DNA from: Cryobacterium sp. GrIS_2_6
Lineage (GTDB): Bacteria > Actinomycetota > Actinomycetes > Actinomycetales > Microbacteriaceae
Direction: 5' to 3'
DNA length: 64,000 nt
Assembly: GCF_035984545.1 (NCBI RefSeq)
Contig: NZ_JAXCHP010000001.1
Location: 3,410,001-3,474,000, forward strand
Position numbers and translations under genes: made by a program. This document shows, piece by piece, positions 7,919-16,030 of this stretch (position 1 is its first letter; every line of letters begins with the position of its first letter). The notes below the pieces were generated by a model. It was not told where the DNA came from and searched no databases. It was given only the letters and a program-made list of their open reading frames with translations.

Positions 7919-9040
7919 ATGACTCCCCGAAACCTCATGAAGTGGCTTCCGGCCATCGTCATCCCCGCCGTCATCGCCGTCGGCGCGCTCGCCGTCCCCC
8001 TCACCGCGGGTGCAGCCGTCGACCTGCCAGACAAGACGCCTGCGCAGGTGCTCGCCCTCGTCGGCACCAGCACCGTCGACGCGCTCTCCGGAACCATCGC
8101 ACAGACCTCGGAGCTCGGCCTGCCCGAGCTGCCGACGACCGGGCCGACCGCGAGCGGGAACGCCGGCGCCGCCTCCCCGCTCGAACTCCTGACCGGCTCG
8201 CACACCGGGCGGGTCTACCTCAACGGGCCGGACAACATCCGCCTGCAGGTGCTCGACAACCTCGCCGAACGCGACCTCGTGCGCAACGGCAGTGACGTCT
8301 GGCTCTACAACTCGAAGGACAACTCTGCAACGCACGTGACCCTGCCGGCGACGGACGCCGCGGACACGGACGCGACCACCCACGGCGGCATGGCCACGCC
8401 GGAGCAGCTCGCCGCGAAGTTCCTCGCCGCGGTCGACCCGAGCACGACGGTATCGGTCGGCACGGACGGCAGCGTCGCGGGTCGGAGCGTCTACGACCTC
8501 GTGCTCACCCCGAAGACCGCCGGCACCCTCGTCGGAACCGTGTCGATCTCGGTCGACTCGGAGACCGGGCTGCCACTCGCCGTCGAGGTCACCGCCCGCG
8601 GGCAGGAGAAGCCGGCGTTCCGGATCGCCTTCACCGAACTCACGCTGGGGGCACCGGATGCCTCGCTCTTCACGTTCTCGCCGCCCGCCGGCGCGAGCGT
8701 GACCGAGCAGGCCCTCCCGGATGCCGCGTCCCTCGGCCAGAAGGATGCCGCTGACCAGCACGCGGCCGCGCAGGCGGAGGCGAAGAAGTTCCTCGAGGGC
8801 GTCAGTGTTCACTCGAGCGGTGTGGACGGCACGGGCTGGGACGCCGTCGTCGAACTCCCGGCCGGATCCGTTCCCGCCGAACTCTCCTCCTCGCCGCTGC
8901 TCGGCGAGCTCACAACCGCCGTGACCGGCGGGCGCGTGATCTCGACCGCTCTCGTGAGCGTGCTGCTCACCGATGACGGGCGGGTCTTCGCCGGCGCCGT
9001 GCCGACTGAGCGGCTCCAGGCCGTCGCCGAGGGAGGGTGA
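7919..9040 (+). CDS. LolA/LppX-like exported protein (DUF2092-type)
   Basis: Predicted secreted or membrane-anchored protein of 373 residues. It begins with a signal sequence (MTPRNLMKW followed by a hydrophobic stretch ending near AGAAV, residue 34). The rest has the alternating-strand pattern of LolA-like proteins (VYLNGPDNIRLQVL, DVWLYNSKDNSATHV, TGLPLAVEV). These usually bind lipids or act with exporters in actinobacterial envelopes. No lipobox Cys is visible at the cleavage site, so it may stay anchored by its N-terminus. The stop overlaps the GTG of the next gene (GTGA), linking it to an ABC transporter. A TAGGAT -10-like hexamer lies about 35 bases upstream. The exact ligand is unknown. 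Confidence 0.8.
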   Translation: MTPRNLMKWLPAIVIPAVIAVGALAVPLTAGAAVDLPDKTPAQVLALVGTSTVDALSGTIAQTSELGLPELPTTGPTASGNAGAASPLELLTGSHTGRVYLNGPDNIRLQVLDNLAERDLVRNGSDVWLYNSKDNSATHVTLPATDAADTDATTHGGMATPEQLAAKFLAAVDPSTTVSVGTDGSVAGRSVYDLVLTPKTAGTLVGTVSISVDSETGLPLAVEVTARGQEKPAFRIAFTELTLGAPDASLFTFSPPAGASVTEQALPDAASLGQKDAADQHAAAQAEAKKFLEGVSVHSSGVDGTGWDAVVELPAGSVPAELSSSPLLGELTTAVTGGRVISTALVSVLLTDDGRVFAGAVPTERLQAVAEGG

Positions 9041-10008
9041 GCCCCGCCATCGCATCCGTCGAACTGGCCATCGAAACCCACGGTCTCACCAAACAGTTCG
9101 GCCGCCAGGCCGCCGTCGCCGGCATCGACCTGGCCGTGCCCACGGGCTCCGTCTTCGGCTTCCTCGGACCCAACGGCTCGGGGAAGACGACGACCATCCG
9201 CATGCTCCTCGGCCTCGCGAGCGCGACGAGCGGGGAGATCAGCCTGCTCGGCCGGACGATGCCCGGGTCGCTGCGCGCGGTGCTCCCGCGCGTCGGCGCC
9301 CTCGTCGAGGGGCCCGCGTTCTACCCGTTCCTCTCCGGCGCCGCCAACCTGCGTCGGCTCGATACCGCGGATCCGGGCGCGCCAGCGGCCACCCGCGCCG
9401 GACGGGTGCAGCACGCCCTCGAGCGCGTCGGCCTGACCCACGCCGCAGGCAAGAAAGTGCACGCGTACTCACTCGGCATGAAGCAACGGCTCGGCATCGC
9501 CAACGCGCTCCTGATGCCGCGCGAACTGCTCGTGCTCGACGAACCCACCAACGGGCTCGACCCCCAGGGCACCCGCGAGGTGCGCAGCCTCGTGCGCTCG
9601 CTCGCCGCGGAGGGCACGACCGTCTTCGTGTCGAGTCACCTGCTCGCCGAGGTCGAGCAGATGTGCAGCCACGTCGCCGTGATGCGCGCGGGCACTCTCG
9701 TGGCCCAGGGCACCCTCGACGAGCTGCGCGGCGCCGGCGAGGCGCACGCGCGCCTCGACACACCGGATGCCGCGGCGGCCAGGCGGGTGCTCGAACGGCT
9801 GGGACTCACTCCCGTGACGCTCGTCTCGGCTGCGGGAGCTCCCGGTCACCTGAGCGCGGCCCTGACCGCTGCCGCACCGGCACCGGAAGACATCGTCGCT
9901 GCCCTCGTCGCCGCCGGAGTGCGCGTGCGCGGCTTCACCGTCGCGGCTGCGAGCCTCGAAGAACGTTTTGTCGCACTCACCGGGGAGGGCTTCGATGTCG
10001 CCCAGTGA
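9037..10008 (+). CDS. ABC transporter ATP-binding protein
   Basis: Cytoplasmic ATPase of 323 residues that powers an ABC-2 type exporter. Walker A is GPNGSGKT at residues 44-51. The signature motif is YSLGMKQRLGI, Walker B is LLVLDEPTNGLDP, and the H-loop is SSHLLAEVEQ. A C-terminal regulatory extension of about 100 residues is usual for drug- or lipid-type exporters (CcmA/DrrA-like). The GTG start overlaps the upstream exported-protein stop, and its end overlaps the start of the permease. The three are therefore one translationally coupled unit: exported protein, ATPase, permease. Confidence 0.95.
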   Translation: MSPAIASVELAIETHGLTKQFGRQAAVAGIDLAVPTGSVFGFLGPNGSGKTTTIRMLLGLASATSGEISLLGRTMPGSLRAVLPRVGALVEGPAFYPFLSGAANLRRLDTADPGAPAATRAGRVQHALERVGLTHAAGKKVHAYSLGMKQRLGIANALLMPRELLVLDEPTNGLDPQGTREVRSLVRSLAAEGTTVFVSSHLLAEVEQMCSHVAVMRAGTLVAQGTLDELRGAGEAHARLDTPDAAAARRVLERLGLTPVTLVSAAGAPGHLSAALTAAAPAPEDIVAALVAAGVRVRGFTVAAASLEERFVALTGEGFDVAQ

Positions 10009-10966
10009 TCCCAGGGAACCGGCAGCGACCGGGCCGGCCGTGACCGGGCCCGACTCGACCGGGCCGGCCGCATCGGTGCCGGCCGCATCAGTGCCGGAGT
10101 CGACCGGGCACGCGGCGATCGCGACCGCCGTCGCCAGGCCGCGTGGGGCCTCCGGTGCCACGCTCCTCGGCTCAGAACTCACCGTGCTCTTCCGCCGCCG
10201 CCGCACCTGGGCGATGCTCGCGGCGCTCGCCGCGATCCCGGTGCTCATCGCCATCGCCGTCCGGCTGACATCCAGCCCCGTCACGCCGGGACGCGGCCCG
10301 GCCTTCCTCGACCGGATCACCCAGAATGGTCTCTTCGTCGCGATCACCGCCCTGATCGTGTCGATCCCGCTGTTCCTGCCGCTGACCGTCGGGGTGGTCG
10401 CCGGCGACACCGTGGCGGGCGAGGCGAACCTCGGCACCCTGCGCTACCTGCTCGTCGCCCCGGCAGGGCGGGTACGCCTGTTGCTCGTCAAGTACGCCGG
10501 CGCCGCGGCCTTCTGCATAGCAGCGACCCTGACCGTCGCGGTCTCCGGCGCACTGATCGGCGCGGCCCTGTTCCCGGTCGGCCCGGTCACCCTGCTCTCC
10601 GGCGACACCATCGGGGTCGGCGAGTCCGTACTTCGGTCGCTGCTCATCGCGGCATACGTCACGGTGTCCCTGCTCGGCCTTTCGGCGATCGGGCTGTTCA
10701 TCTCGACCCTGACAGAGGTGCCCGTCGGGGCCATGGCCGCGACGATCGTGCTCTCGGTGACCGCCCAGGTGCTCGACGCGCTCCCGCAACTGGACTGGCT
10801 GCATCCATGGCTGTTCAGCCACTACTGGCTCGACTTCGCCGACCTGTTGCGGCAGCCGATCGACTGGACGTCGTTCGGGGCCAATGCGCTGCTTCAGGGC
10901 GGCTACATCCTCGCGTTCGGGGCACTCGCCTACGGCCGATTCGTGACCAAGGACATCCTCTCGTGA
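9995..10966 (+). CDS. ABC-2 type transporter permease
   Basis: Integral membrane subunit of 323 residues with about six hydrophobic segments after residue 60 (for example MLAALAAIPVLIAIAV and ITALIVSIPLFLPLTVGVVA). The N-terminus is a low-complexity Thr/Gly/Pro/Ala stretch coded by repeated GACCGGGCC-like DNA. ATG at 9995 is preferred over 9968 because GGGGAGGG is spaced 5 bases before it. The gene overlaps the ATPase gene by 14 bases, and its own stop overlaps the GTG of the following Cys-rich protein. The cargo of this exporter is unknown; the upstream LolA-like protein hints at an envelope lipid or lipoprotein. Confidence 0.9.
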   Translation: MSPSDPREPAATGPAVTGPDSTGPAASVPAASVPESTGHAAIATAVARPRGASGATLLGSELTVLFRRRRTWAMLAALAAIPVLIAIAVRLTSSPVTPGRGPAFLDRITQNGLFVAITALIVSIPLFLPLTVGVVAGDTVAGEANLGTLRYLLVAPAGRVRLLLVKYAGAAAFCIAATLTVAVSGALIGAALFPVGPVTLLSGDTIGVGESVLRSLLIAAYVTVSLLGLSAIGLFISTLTEVPVGAMAATIVLSVTAQVLDALPQLDWLHPWLFSHYWLDFADLLRQPIDWTSFGANALLQGGYILAFGALAYGRFVTKDILS

Positions 10967-11601
10967 CCCACTCGTATCCCCTGTACGTGCCCGTGCTCGC
11001 CCAGTGCTTCTGCTGCCGGTCGCTGCAGCCGTTCACCTTCGGTTCGGCGAGCGACCAGGTGGTCTGCGCGCTGTGCCTGCACCACCTCGGCGCAGAGAAG
11101 GCAGAGCGGCGCGACGCCGAGCACATCGAGCTCTGGCTCGGCCGGTTCGCCGAGCAGCAGGACAAGCACAGGCGCTTCGCCGAGAAGGCGCAGGCGAGCG
11201 ACACCGAGAAGGATGCCGCCATCGCCCGGCTGACCGGCCAGGTCGACGACCTTCGCCGGATCACGGCCCGTGACTTCGAGCACGCGCCGGGCACGGAACT
11301 CCGCGGCATCCTCGAGACCGACCTCGTCAAGCGCGCCGAGCGGCGGGCCGAGCTCGCCCAGCACCAGATCGACTGGGCGATGGCCGTGCTCTGGCGCCTC
11401 GGCACGCTGCACCACGCCGACGAGGCGACGCCGCGGCTCTGCTCCTGCGGCCGCCAGGTCACGGCCTGCGCCGAGCTGCGCGCGCTCGAGCCGCAACACC
11501 AGGCCGTGCACGATTGGCAGACGAAGAACCTGCGGATGCTGCACGCAGGAAAGCGCCATGGCCTCCCCGCGGACCACCCCGGCGTTGTGCACTCCTCCTG
11601 A
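10963..11601 (+). CDS. Cys-rich (zinc-ribbon-like) coiled-coil protein of unknown function
   Basis: Hypothetical protein of 212 residues, without a family that I recognise. An N-terminal CFCC...CALC arrangement (about residues 14-37) looks like a treble-clef or zinc ribbon. It is followed by a long charged, probably helical stretch (EKAERRDAEHIELW and AEKAQASDTEKDAAIARL), then a second Cys cluster CSCGRQVTAC near residue 170. The GTG start overlaps the permease stop, so the protein is made together with the ABC transporter. A role in regulating or assembling that system is only a guess from position. No signal peptide or membrane segment is seen. Confidence 0.8.
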   Translation: MTHSYPLYVPVLAQCFCCRSLQPFTFGSASDQVVCALCLHHLGAEKAERRDAEHIELWLGRFAEQQDKHRRFAEKAQASDTEKDAAIARLTGQVDDLRRITARDFEHAPGTELRGILETDLVKRAERRAELAQHQIDWAMAVLWRLGTLHHADEATPRLCSCGRQVTACAELRALEPQHQAVHDWQTKNLRMLHAGKRHGLPADHPGVVHSS

Positions 11602-11625
11602 CCCGAACGGTTCTACCCTGTAGGC

Positions 11626-12066
11626 ATGCATATTCTGATCAACGTCCTGCACATCGTCGCCGCCGTTTTCATCGTCGGGCCGATGGCCATCCTCCCGATG
11701 ACCGCAATGCGCTCCATCCGGGCGGGGCAGGCTGGTCCCGTTGCGACCCTCGCGAAGTCGGTCAACATCTTCACGTTGCTTTCGATCGTGGTCGCGATCT
11801 TCGGTTTCGGGGCGCTCGGCCTCAAGGAGGCCGATGACGCCTGGACCTTCGGATCGACCTGGGTGTGGCTGTCCCTCGTGCTCTACGTGATCGCGCTGGC
11901 AATCAACCTGTTCCTCGTCGTGCCGGCGCTCAAGGCCGCAGCAGAGTCTCTCGCGACGGATGCCGCCGGCGCCAAGGCCGCCGGCTACCCGCGGATCGCC
12001 GCCGGCTCCGGTGTCGCAAGCCTGCTGCTCGTGGCGATCGTCGTGCTGATGGTCTGGAAGCCGTAG
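11626..12066 (+). CDS. Small integral membrane protein (DUF2269-like)
   Basis: Protein of 146 residues with four predicted membrane helices: ILINVLHIVAAVFIVGPMAIL at the N-terminus, a second around IFTLLSIVVAIFGFGALGL, a third around WLSLVLYVIALAINLFLVV, and a C-terminal one ending MVWKP. The pattern, with an early His in LHIVAAVF, resembles the DUF2269 family of predicted membrane proteins. Their function is unknown. It starts 24 bases after the Cys-rich protein gene and is followed by a strong terminator, so it may be the last gene of that transcript. Confidence 0.82.
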   Translation: MHILINVLHIVAAVFIVGPMAILPMTAMRSIRAGQAGPVATLAKSVNIFTLLSIVVAIFGFGALGLKEADDAWTFGSTWVWLSLVLYVIALAINLFLVVPALKAAAESLATDAAGAKAAGYPRIAAGSGVASLLLVAIVVLMVWKP

Positions 12067-12093
12067 CCCCGGCATCCGCTGGCTGAAAAACGG

Positions 12094-12131
12094 AAAAAGC
12101 ACCCTCCCGCGCGCGGTGAGGGTGCTTTTTT
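12094..12131. terminator. Strong bidirectional terminator
   Basis: AAAAAGCACCCTC and its exact complement GAGGGTGCTTTTT form a 13-bp stem around an 11-base GC-rich loop. T tracts appear on both strands. It sits between two convergent genes and should end transcription in both directions. Confidence 0.92.
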
Positions 12132-12159
12132 CGTAACTGAGTGGAACGATCGGGCCGGG

Positions 12160-13221
12160 TCAGCCCAGGTCGCCGACGGAGACGAGGCCGTCGTGGCGAC
12201 GGCCGTCGAAGATGATCGTCGGGATCTTCACGGTGTGGATACTCTCCTCGACCGTCTTCTTGTTGGCTGCGATGATCTGCGTGACCTGGTCGGATGCCGC
12301 GACCTGGTCGACGTGGTCGGCCTGTGCCTGGCTGAGCCCGAACTCGAGCTCCCAGCCCTGGAGAAGCGCACTCGCGTCCGCGGACTCCATGCTGTTGATC
12401 GAGACCTGCCAGGAGACCCCGGCGTCGTTCTTCTCGGTGTAGATGCGCTTCAGGATCTCCCAGTCGACCGGAGTCGTTGCGCCCTCAAGCGGGTTCAGGC
12501 GCAGGGCCTCGAGCTGCTCGGTGACGAGGAGGGAGTTCTTGAACTTGTAGCCGGTCGCCGACTGGATCGGGTATGCGATGTAGCTGAGGTTCTGCTTCTC
12601 GCCGAAGCCGGCTTTCTCGATGTTGTTGAAGAGCTGCAGGCAGTAGGTGCAGCCGGGGTCGATGACCTCGATCGCGGTCTTCTTGCTCGCGTCGTAGGGG
12701 TTCAGGTAGGTCGCGTCCGCGGGCAGGTATGCCGCGGCGTCCCAGTTCTGCATCCGGCTCGGGATGGCGGAGAAGGTCTCGCCGAGGCTCGCGAACTCGT
12801 TGCCGAAGGCGCCGACGATGTCCCACGCGGCGAGGGAATCGCCGAAGCCCGGGGTCTGGTCCGGAATGGAGCATGCCTCGGCGCCGAGGCTGCAGGACGC
12901 TGAGTCTTGCTTGTTGCAGGTTCCGTAGACGTAGAGGTTGACGCCGCTCTTGACGACCTCGTACCCGCTCCAGATGGTCGTCAGGATGATCAGGACGGCG
13001 ACGACCTCGAGGCCGATGCTCGCGGGCTTGACCAGGCCGGGCCTGCGCGCGGCGATCGGGGCGAGCATGTGGTCCTTCATGTCCTGTTTGAAGGTGGTGT
13101 CACACGGGCGGAAGGTGATTCTGCGGAATGTACAGTTCCACGCCTTCGCGAGGTATTTGCGATAGCGGGCCGAGATGGCCGCCATGAACAGGAGAACGAT
13201 GAATGCTGCGATGCAGAACAC
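12160..13221 (-). CDS. Membrane-anchored thioredoxin/DsbA-fold protein
   Basis: Protein of 353 residues with an N-terminal membrane segment (residues 1-17). A short cytoplasmic stretch with NCTFRRITFRPCDTTF follows, then a second membrane helix near residues 70-92. The rest is predicted to be extracytoplasmic, with three Cys in the region CNKQDSASCSLGAEAC and a thioredoxin-type active site CTYC (about residue 195). It should carry out thiol-disulfide exchange outside the membrane. The Cys pair in the NCTFR...RPCDT motif between the helices could relay electrons across the membrane; this is inference. Its GTG start directly follows the stop of the upstream aminotransferase gene (TAAGTG), so the two are translationally coupled and may work on the same sulfur or selenium chemistry. 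Confidence 0.8.
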   Translation of the reverse strand: MFCIAAFIVLLFMAAISARYRKYLAKAWNCTFRRITFRPCDTTFKQDMKDHMLAPIAARRPGLVKPASIGLEVVAVLIILTTIWSGYEVVKSGVNLYVYGTCNKQDSASCSLGAEACSIPDQTPGFGDSLAAWDIVGAFGNEFASLGETFSAIPSRMQNWDAAAYLPADATYLNPYDASKKTAIEVIDPGCTYCLQLFNNIEKAGFGEKQNLSYIAYPIQSATGYKFKNSLLVTEQLEALRLNPLEGATTPVDWEILKRIYTEKNDAGVSWQVSINSMESADASALLQGWELEFGLSQAQADHVDQVAASDQVTQIIAANKKTVEESIHTVKIPTIIFDGRRHDGLVSVGDLG

Positions 13222-14514
13222 TTAGGAAAGGCCTTTCAGGAGGCGGGCGAGGGCGTCGTGTGCGCGGTCGATGTCCGCCGAAGTGGAATGGAGTCCGAGG
13301 GAGAAGCGCAGGAGCGGGGGAAGCCCGAGCTGTTCCTTGAGCTCGTGGTGGGCGCAGAAGTAGCCGCTGCGCACCATGATCTGCTGCTGGGAGAGGAACA
13401 CCGCGAGTCGGTGCGAATCCTGCTTCGGGGCGTAGACGCTGATGACCGGGCTCGCGGCGTGATTGAGCACGACGAGGCCGGGGATCGCGCTGAGGCCGTC
13501 GAACAGGCGGCCGGAGAGGCTCTCGATGTGTTCGTGCGGTGCCAGACCGCCAGGGCGGACGTGTCCGAGCCAGTCGAGCGCGCGGCCGAGCGCGATGATC
13601 TCGCCCCAGGCCTGCAGGCCTGGTTCGAGGAGTGCACCAAGGTCGTCCGTGACGAGGTCGAAGGAGTCTGTGCGGACATCCGTCACCATGCCGCCGCCGA
13701 CGAATCCGATCTCGAGGGAGCGCAGCAGCTCGATCCGTGTCACGACGACGCCGAGGCTCGCCCCGTACATCTTGTGCGCCGAGAAGCAGATGGCGTCGGC
13801 GTCGGTCCCCCGGAGCAGCGTGTGCTCGTGGGCCATCGCCTGGGCGGCGTCGAGGATGACGATGCCGCCGCGGGCGTGGGTGTCGCGGACGAGGTCCGCG
13901 AGGTTCGTCAGGGTGCTGCCGTCGATGTTCGAGGCGGCGTTCACGACGACGACGGCGCGTTCGAGCTGCGCGGGGTCGTAAACGAGGGCGCCGTCGGGGG
14001 CCCTGTCGAGCACGAGCCTCGGCAGGCCGAGCCGTTTCGCGACGGTCATCGTCGGAAGGAAGACCGAGTTGTGTTCGGCGTGGCTCGTCACGACCCGGCC
14101 GAAGCGGCCCTGGGGGAGCTGTTGGAGCAGCAGGTTGATGCCGTAGGTCGTGTTGAGGGTGAACGAGACCGCATGGCTGCGCGCCGAGAGGCCGATCCTG
14201 GCGAGTACGGCGGTCCGCGTTGCCGCGACTTCCTCGTCGACCCGCTTGCCCCACGCGTACTTGACCCGGCCGCCGCAGGCGTTGTAGCTGGTGTAGTACT
14301 CGTTCAGGGCGTCGATCACCGGCTGCGGGCGCAGGCTCTGGCAGGCCGCGTCGAGGTAGACCTCTCGAGGCTCGAGGTAGCCGAAGTCGCCGAGACGGCC
14401 CGCCGCAGCGGATGCGGTCGGAGCGGCAGGGGCCGCGCCCCTGCCGAAGAGTCCGGTGCGTTTCACGACGCCGTCCCCGTCCGCTCCAGGATCGTCGGGC
14501 AGGAAGATGTGCAC
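13222..14514 (-). CDS. Class-V aminotransferase / cysteine desulfurase-like PLP enzyme
   Basis: PLP-dependent enzyme of 430 residues from the class-V aminotransferase fold (cysteine desulfurase, selenocysteine lyase). The PLP-binding Lys is in SAHKMYGASLG. The cofactor Asp is in ILDAAQAMAHE, and YLDAACQSLRP is the usual N-terminal substrate region. It could release sulfur or selenium from an amino acid. SufS-type enzymes normally sit with Fe-S assembly genes, which are absent here. Instead the partner is a coupled membrane thioredoxin. The GTG start is the most upstream in-frame choice; a start a few codons later is possible. Confidence 0.85.
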   Translation of the reverse strand: MHIFLPDDPGADGDGVVKRTGLFGRGAAPAAPTASAAAGRLGDFGYLEPREVYLDAACQSLRPQPVIDALNEYYTSYNACGGRVKYAWGKRVDEEVAATRTAVLARIGLSARSHAVSFTLNTTYGINLLLQQLPQGRFGRVVTSHAEHNSVFLPTMTVAKRLGLPRLVLDRAPDGALVYDPAQLERAVVVVNAASNIDGSTLTNLADLVRDTHARGGIVILDAAQAMAHEHTLLRGTDADAICFSAHKMYGASLGVVVTRIELLRSLEIGFVGGGMVTDVRTDSFDLVTDDLGALLEPGLQAWGEIIALGRALDWLGHVRPGGLAPHEHIESLSGRLFDGLSAIPGLVVLNHAASPVISVYAPKQDSHRLAVFLSQQQIMVRSGYFCAHHELKEQLGLPPLLRFSLGLHSTSADIDRAHDALARLLKGLS

Positions 14515-14629
14515 ATGTTCAGTAGTCCATTCAGGTCACAGGGTCGAAATCCGCGGGTGCCGGTGAAAACGGCAGGGGAACGCATCCGTTCGGCGGGAGG
14601 GCCGGAGAAGCGCGGGAGCGGGATTCGGC

Positions 14630-15226
14630 CTAAACGCGGCTGATGGAAAGCAGCGTGAGGCTCGGGCGGTGCAGGTGCAGCGCGATGGTGCGGAAGGTGC
14701 CGACCACGAAAGTGCCCGCCGCGAACAGGAGTCCGAGGGCCGACGGGCCGCCCGCGATCAGCAGGAGGCTACCGAGGACGAGGAATACAGAACAGGACAT
14801 CGCGGCCATGGCGCCGCCGCCGAGGGAGTTGCCCTCGAAGCACAGCACGCGCTGGCCGACGGATGCCGCGATCGTGCGGGCCATCCCGGTCGCCGCTGCC
14901 GTGGCGGTCACGGCGACGGAAGCGGAGAGCGCCACGGCCTGCGCGACGGTGCCGGAGAGGACGGTGTCGGAGAGGACGGTGCCGGGGACGACGGTGCCGG
15001 AGGAGACGGTGGATGCCGACGGGGAGGTGGTCGCTGAGGTGGACGTCGCCATCGGGCTGACCGCTGCAGGCACGTTCACATCCTGGCCGTCGGCGCCGAC
15101 ATGGGCGAAGAGCACGCAGGCGAGGACCGCGATGAGGGCGAGGGCCGCGAGGATCGCAGTACGGAGACCAGCGGTGCGGGGAGCAGGGTGCGGGTGCAAC
15201 GAGACGGAGAAGCCTGCCAGCCTCAT
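14630..15226 (-). CDS. Small membrane protein of unknown function
   Basis: Hypothetical protein of 198 residues. One hydrophobic segment lies at about residues 22-42 (ILAALALIAVLACVLFAHVG). A Ser/Thr/Val-rich repetitive stretch (SGTVVPGTVLSDTVLSGTV) follows, then hydrophobic segments near the C-terminus (AAMSCSVFLVLGSLLLIAG and ALGLLFAAGTFVVGTF). It has one Cys in the VLCFEG region and another in MSCSV. The layout is like the small actinobacterial membrane proteins of the DUF6153 type, but I am not certain of that. ATG at 15226 was chosen over the much longer open frame because GGGAGA precedes it and the upstream extension is only the shadow of gluconokinase. Confidence 0.72.
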   Translation of the reverse strand: MRLAGFSVSLHPHPAPRTAGLRTAILAALALIAVLACVLFAHVGADGQDVNVPAAVSPMATSTSATTSPSASTVSSGTVVPGTVLSDTVLSGTVAQAVALSASVAVTATAAATGMARTIAASVGQRVLCFEGNSLGGGAMAAMSCSVFLVLGSLLLIAGGPSALGLLFAAGTFVVGTFRTIALHLHRPSLTLLSISRV

Positions 15227-15347
15227 CTCGTCTCCCGCTGCCGGCATCCGGTCGAAGCGGATGCGATGAATCGCTCCGTCCGAAGCGACACACGCATACC
15301 GTACCGGAATCGGGGGTGAATAACCTGACAAACGTGGCCCGCACGCA

Positions 15348-15379
15348 CAAACGACCCCCGGCTGAGCGGGGGTCGTTTG
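15348..15379 (-). terminator. Terminator after gluconokinase
   Basis: CAAACGACCCCC pairs perfectly with GGGGGTCGTTTG (12-bp stem, 8-base loop) just downstream of the gluconokinase stop on the minus strand. The stem ends in T-rich sequence. Confidence 0.82.
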
Positions 15380-15411
15380 CGTGGATGCGTCGCGCGGTCG
15401 GCGCAAGCCCG

Positions 15412-16029
15412 TCAGGGCCTGGCCTTCCGGGCCACCGCGGCGACCGGGTGCACGGACGACTGCCCTGGGTCGGGAGCGCCGAGACTCGATGATCCGGGAC
15501 GCGGGGTCAGGCCGAGGCGTCGCACGATCTCCGCGGCTTCCGCGGCAGGCGCACGCCCCGCATCGATCGTGATGGCGCGTTCGTCGTCGCCGGGCGCCTC
15601 GAGGGTCGCGACCTGGGAGTCGAGAAGCGACACCGGCATGTAGTGGTCCTGCCGGGTGGCGAGGCGTCGCAGGATCAGCTCCGTCGGCAGGGTCAGGTGC
15701 ACGAAGATCACGTTGTGCTCGCGAAGCACGTCGCGGTACTTGCGCTTGAGCGCGGAGCACGTGATGATCCCGGGCACGCCGGCCATGGTGTGCTCGATGA
15801 TCCAGGAGGAGATCGTCTCGAGCCAGGGAGCACGGTCGTCGTCGTCGAGCGGATGCCCGGCCGACATCTTGTCGATGTTCTCCTGCGGGTGCAGGTCGTC
15901 GCCCTCCTCCAGGTCCCAGCCGAGCTGGCCGGCGAGGAGCCCGGCGACGGTGGACTTTCCGGAGCCGGAGACGCCCATGATGACAAGAACGGGCTGCTGG
16001 TTCTCGAAGAGCTGTTCTGTGCCGGTCAC
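15412..16029 (-). CDS. gntK: Gluconokinase
   Basis: Cytoplasmic kinase of 205 residues that phosphorylates D-gluconate to 6-phosphogluconate for the pentose phosphate or Entner-Doudoroff route. The P-loop GVSGSGKST is at residues 19-27. The family motifs EGDDLHPQENIDKMSAGHPLDDDDRAPWL and CSALKRKYRDVLR are present and intact. A C-terminal tail after about residue 180 is longer than usual and low in conservation. The GTG start lies one base after the stop of the permease gene, so both genes form a short operon ended by the hairpin downstream. Confidence 0.95.
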   Translation of the reverse strand: MTGTEQLFENQQPVLVIMGVSGSGKSTVAGLLAGQLGWDLEEGDDLHPQENIDKMSAGHPLDDDDRAPWLETISSWIIEHTMAGVPGIITCSALKRKYRDVLREHNVIFVHLTLPTELILRRLATRQDHYMPVSLLDSQVATLEAPGDDERAITIDAGRAPAAEAAEIVRRLGLTPRPGSSSLGAPDPGQSSVHPVAAVARKARP

Positions 16030-16030
16030 G

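Noticed and set aside
11430..11500. Possible second promoter or RNA in the Cys-cluster gene
   Set aside because: No hairpin or promoter hexamers beyond chance in GC-rich coding DNA.
12907..14643. 578-codon plus-strand open frame opposite the class-V aminotransferase
   Set aside because: Highly charged repetitive product with no motifs; the opposite strand carries the PLP enzyme.
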